Below are positions 5,778 through 6,010 of a DNA stretch of 6,010 nucleotides, one piece after another. The notes under the pieces are model-generated. The model was not told the DNA's origin and searched no databases. It was given only the letters and a program-made list of their open reading frames with translations. The position numbers were made by a program, and so were the translations under genes. Origin of the DNA: Xanthobacteraceae bacterium (lineage in GTDB: Bacteria; Pseudomonadota; Alphaproteobacteria; Rhizobiales; Xanthobacteraceae); the NCBI GenBank assembly GCA_030043335.1, contig JASHXX010000429.1, positions 1 to 6,010 of the forward strand, read 5' to 3'. The stretch's first letter is position 1. Every line of letters begins with the position of its first letter.

Positions 5778-6010
5778 CGGCGGCGGCGTTTCTGGCCCGA
5801 CGTCGCCGTGGACCGCTTCTTCGGCGGCGCCCAAATCATAGCCTCGAGCTTCATGCCATCCGGATCGGCGAAATAGACGGCGTAGTAGTCGCGGCCGTAA
5901 TACTCGCCGGGCGGGTCGAGCACCGTCATGCCGTTGCCTTCAAGGAAGGCGCCGAGCTCGTCCACGTCTTTTCGGCTTGAAAGCTCGAAAGCGTAGTGAT
6001 GAAAGCCGAT
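5768..6010 (-). CDS. VOC/glyoxalase-fold protein, 5' part missing
   Basis: The C-terminal 80 residues of a vicinal oxygen chelate (glyoxalase/bleomycin resistance/dioxygenase) superfamily protein; the start is beyond the right edge. Visible are GFHHYAFEL at fragment residues 2-10, with a His in the usual metal-ligand position, and YYAVYFADPDGMKLEAMIW at about 42-60. In the latter, DPDG followed by K-x-E is the family hallmark and the Glu (E56) a likely metal ligand. After the fold the protein ends in a strongly basic tail of about 19 residues with several Lys and Arg runs. An in-frame GTG at 5965 is internal, since the fold continues upstream of it. The substrate cannot be told; VOC proteins include glyoxalases, dioxygenases and drug-binding resistance proteins. 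It converges on the cyclase with 12 bases between stops. Confidence 0.83.
   Translation of the reverse strand: MGFHHYAFELSSRKDVDELGAFLEGNGMTVLDPPGEYYGRDYYAVYFADPDGMKLEAMIWAPPKKRSTATSGQKRRRRKT

Overview
The window is GC-rich and densely coded, with no gene-free stretch above about 160 bases. Protein style and gene order point to an alphaproteobacterium, probably of the Hyphomicrobiales (Bradyrhizobium, Pseudolabrys or Brucella side). This rests on recognising the families by eye, especially the OmpR-type regulator paired with a stand-alone cyclic-nucleotide-binding protein; no search was run. The content looks chromosomal and housekeeping or regulatory. I see no mobile element, tRNA, rRNA or CRISPR array.

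Layout, left to right. (1) A plus-strand pair: the 3' part of an exonuclease III gene (1-684), then, three bases later, a pore-loop potassium-channel-like membrane protein (688-1422). (2) A convergent minus-strand pair: an OmpR/PhoB-type response regulator (2620-1934) followed after 24 bases by a 154-residue cyclic-nucleotide-binding protein (1909-1445). (3) Divergent from the regulator, a YkuD-fold (L,D-transpeptidase-type) protein without an evident signal peptide (2779-3312). (4) Convergent with it and overlapping by four bases, the PLP-homeostasis protein YggS on the minus strand (3989-3309). (5) Divergent from yggS, a membrane-bound diguanylate cyclase with an extracytoplasmic Cache-type sensor, HAMP and GGDEF domains (4091-5755). 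(6) Convergent with the cyclase, the C-terminal half of a VOC/glyoxalase-fold protein (6010-5768), which runs off the window.

Functionally the window brings together two second-messenger themes. One is a response regulator with no kinase gene beside it, co-directional with a predicted cAMP-type binder, next to an ion channel. The other is a c-di-GMP synthase whose usual product-inhibition site is not recognisable. Between them lie a cell-wall-type enzyme and a vitamin B6 protein. Genes are packed tightly: two convergent pairs have stop codons that overlap or sit in one hairpin.

I do not see a clearly new multi-gene defence or biosynthetic system. The points most worth a second look are the regulator/cNMP-binder pair, the probably cytoplasmic YkuD protein, the cyclase without an I-site, and the compact shared gene ends.
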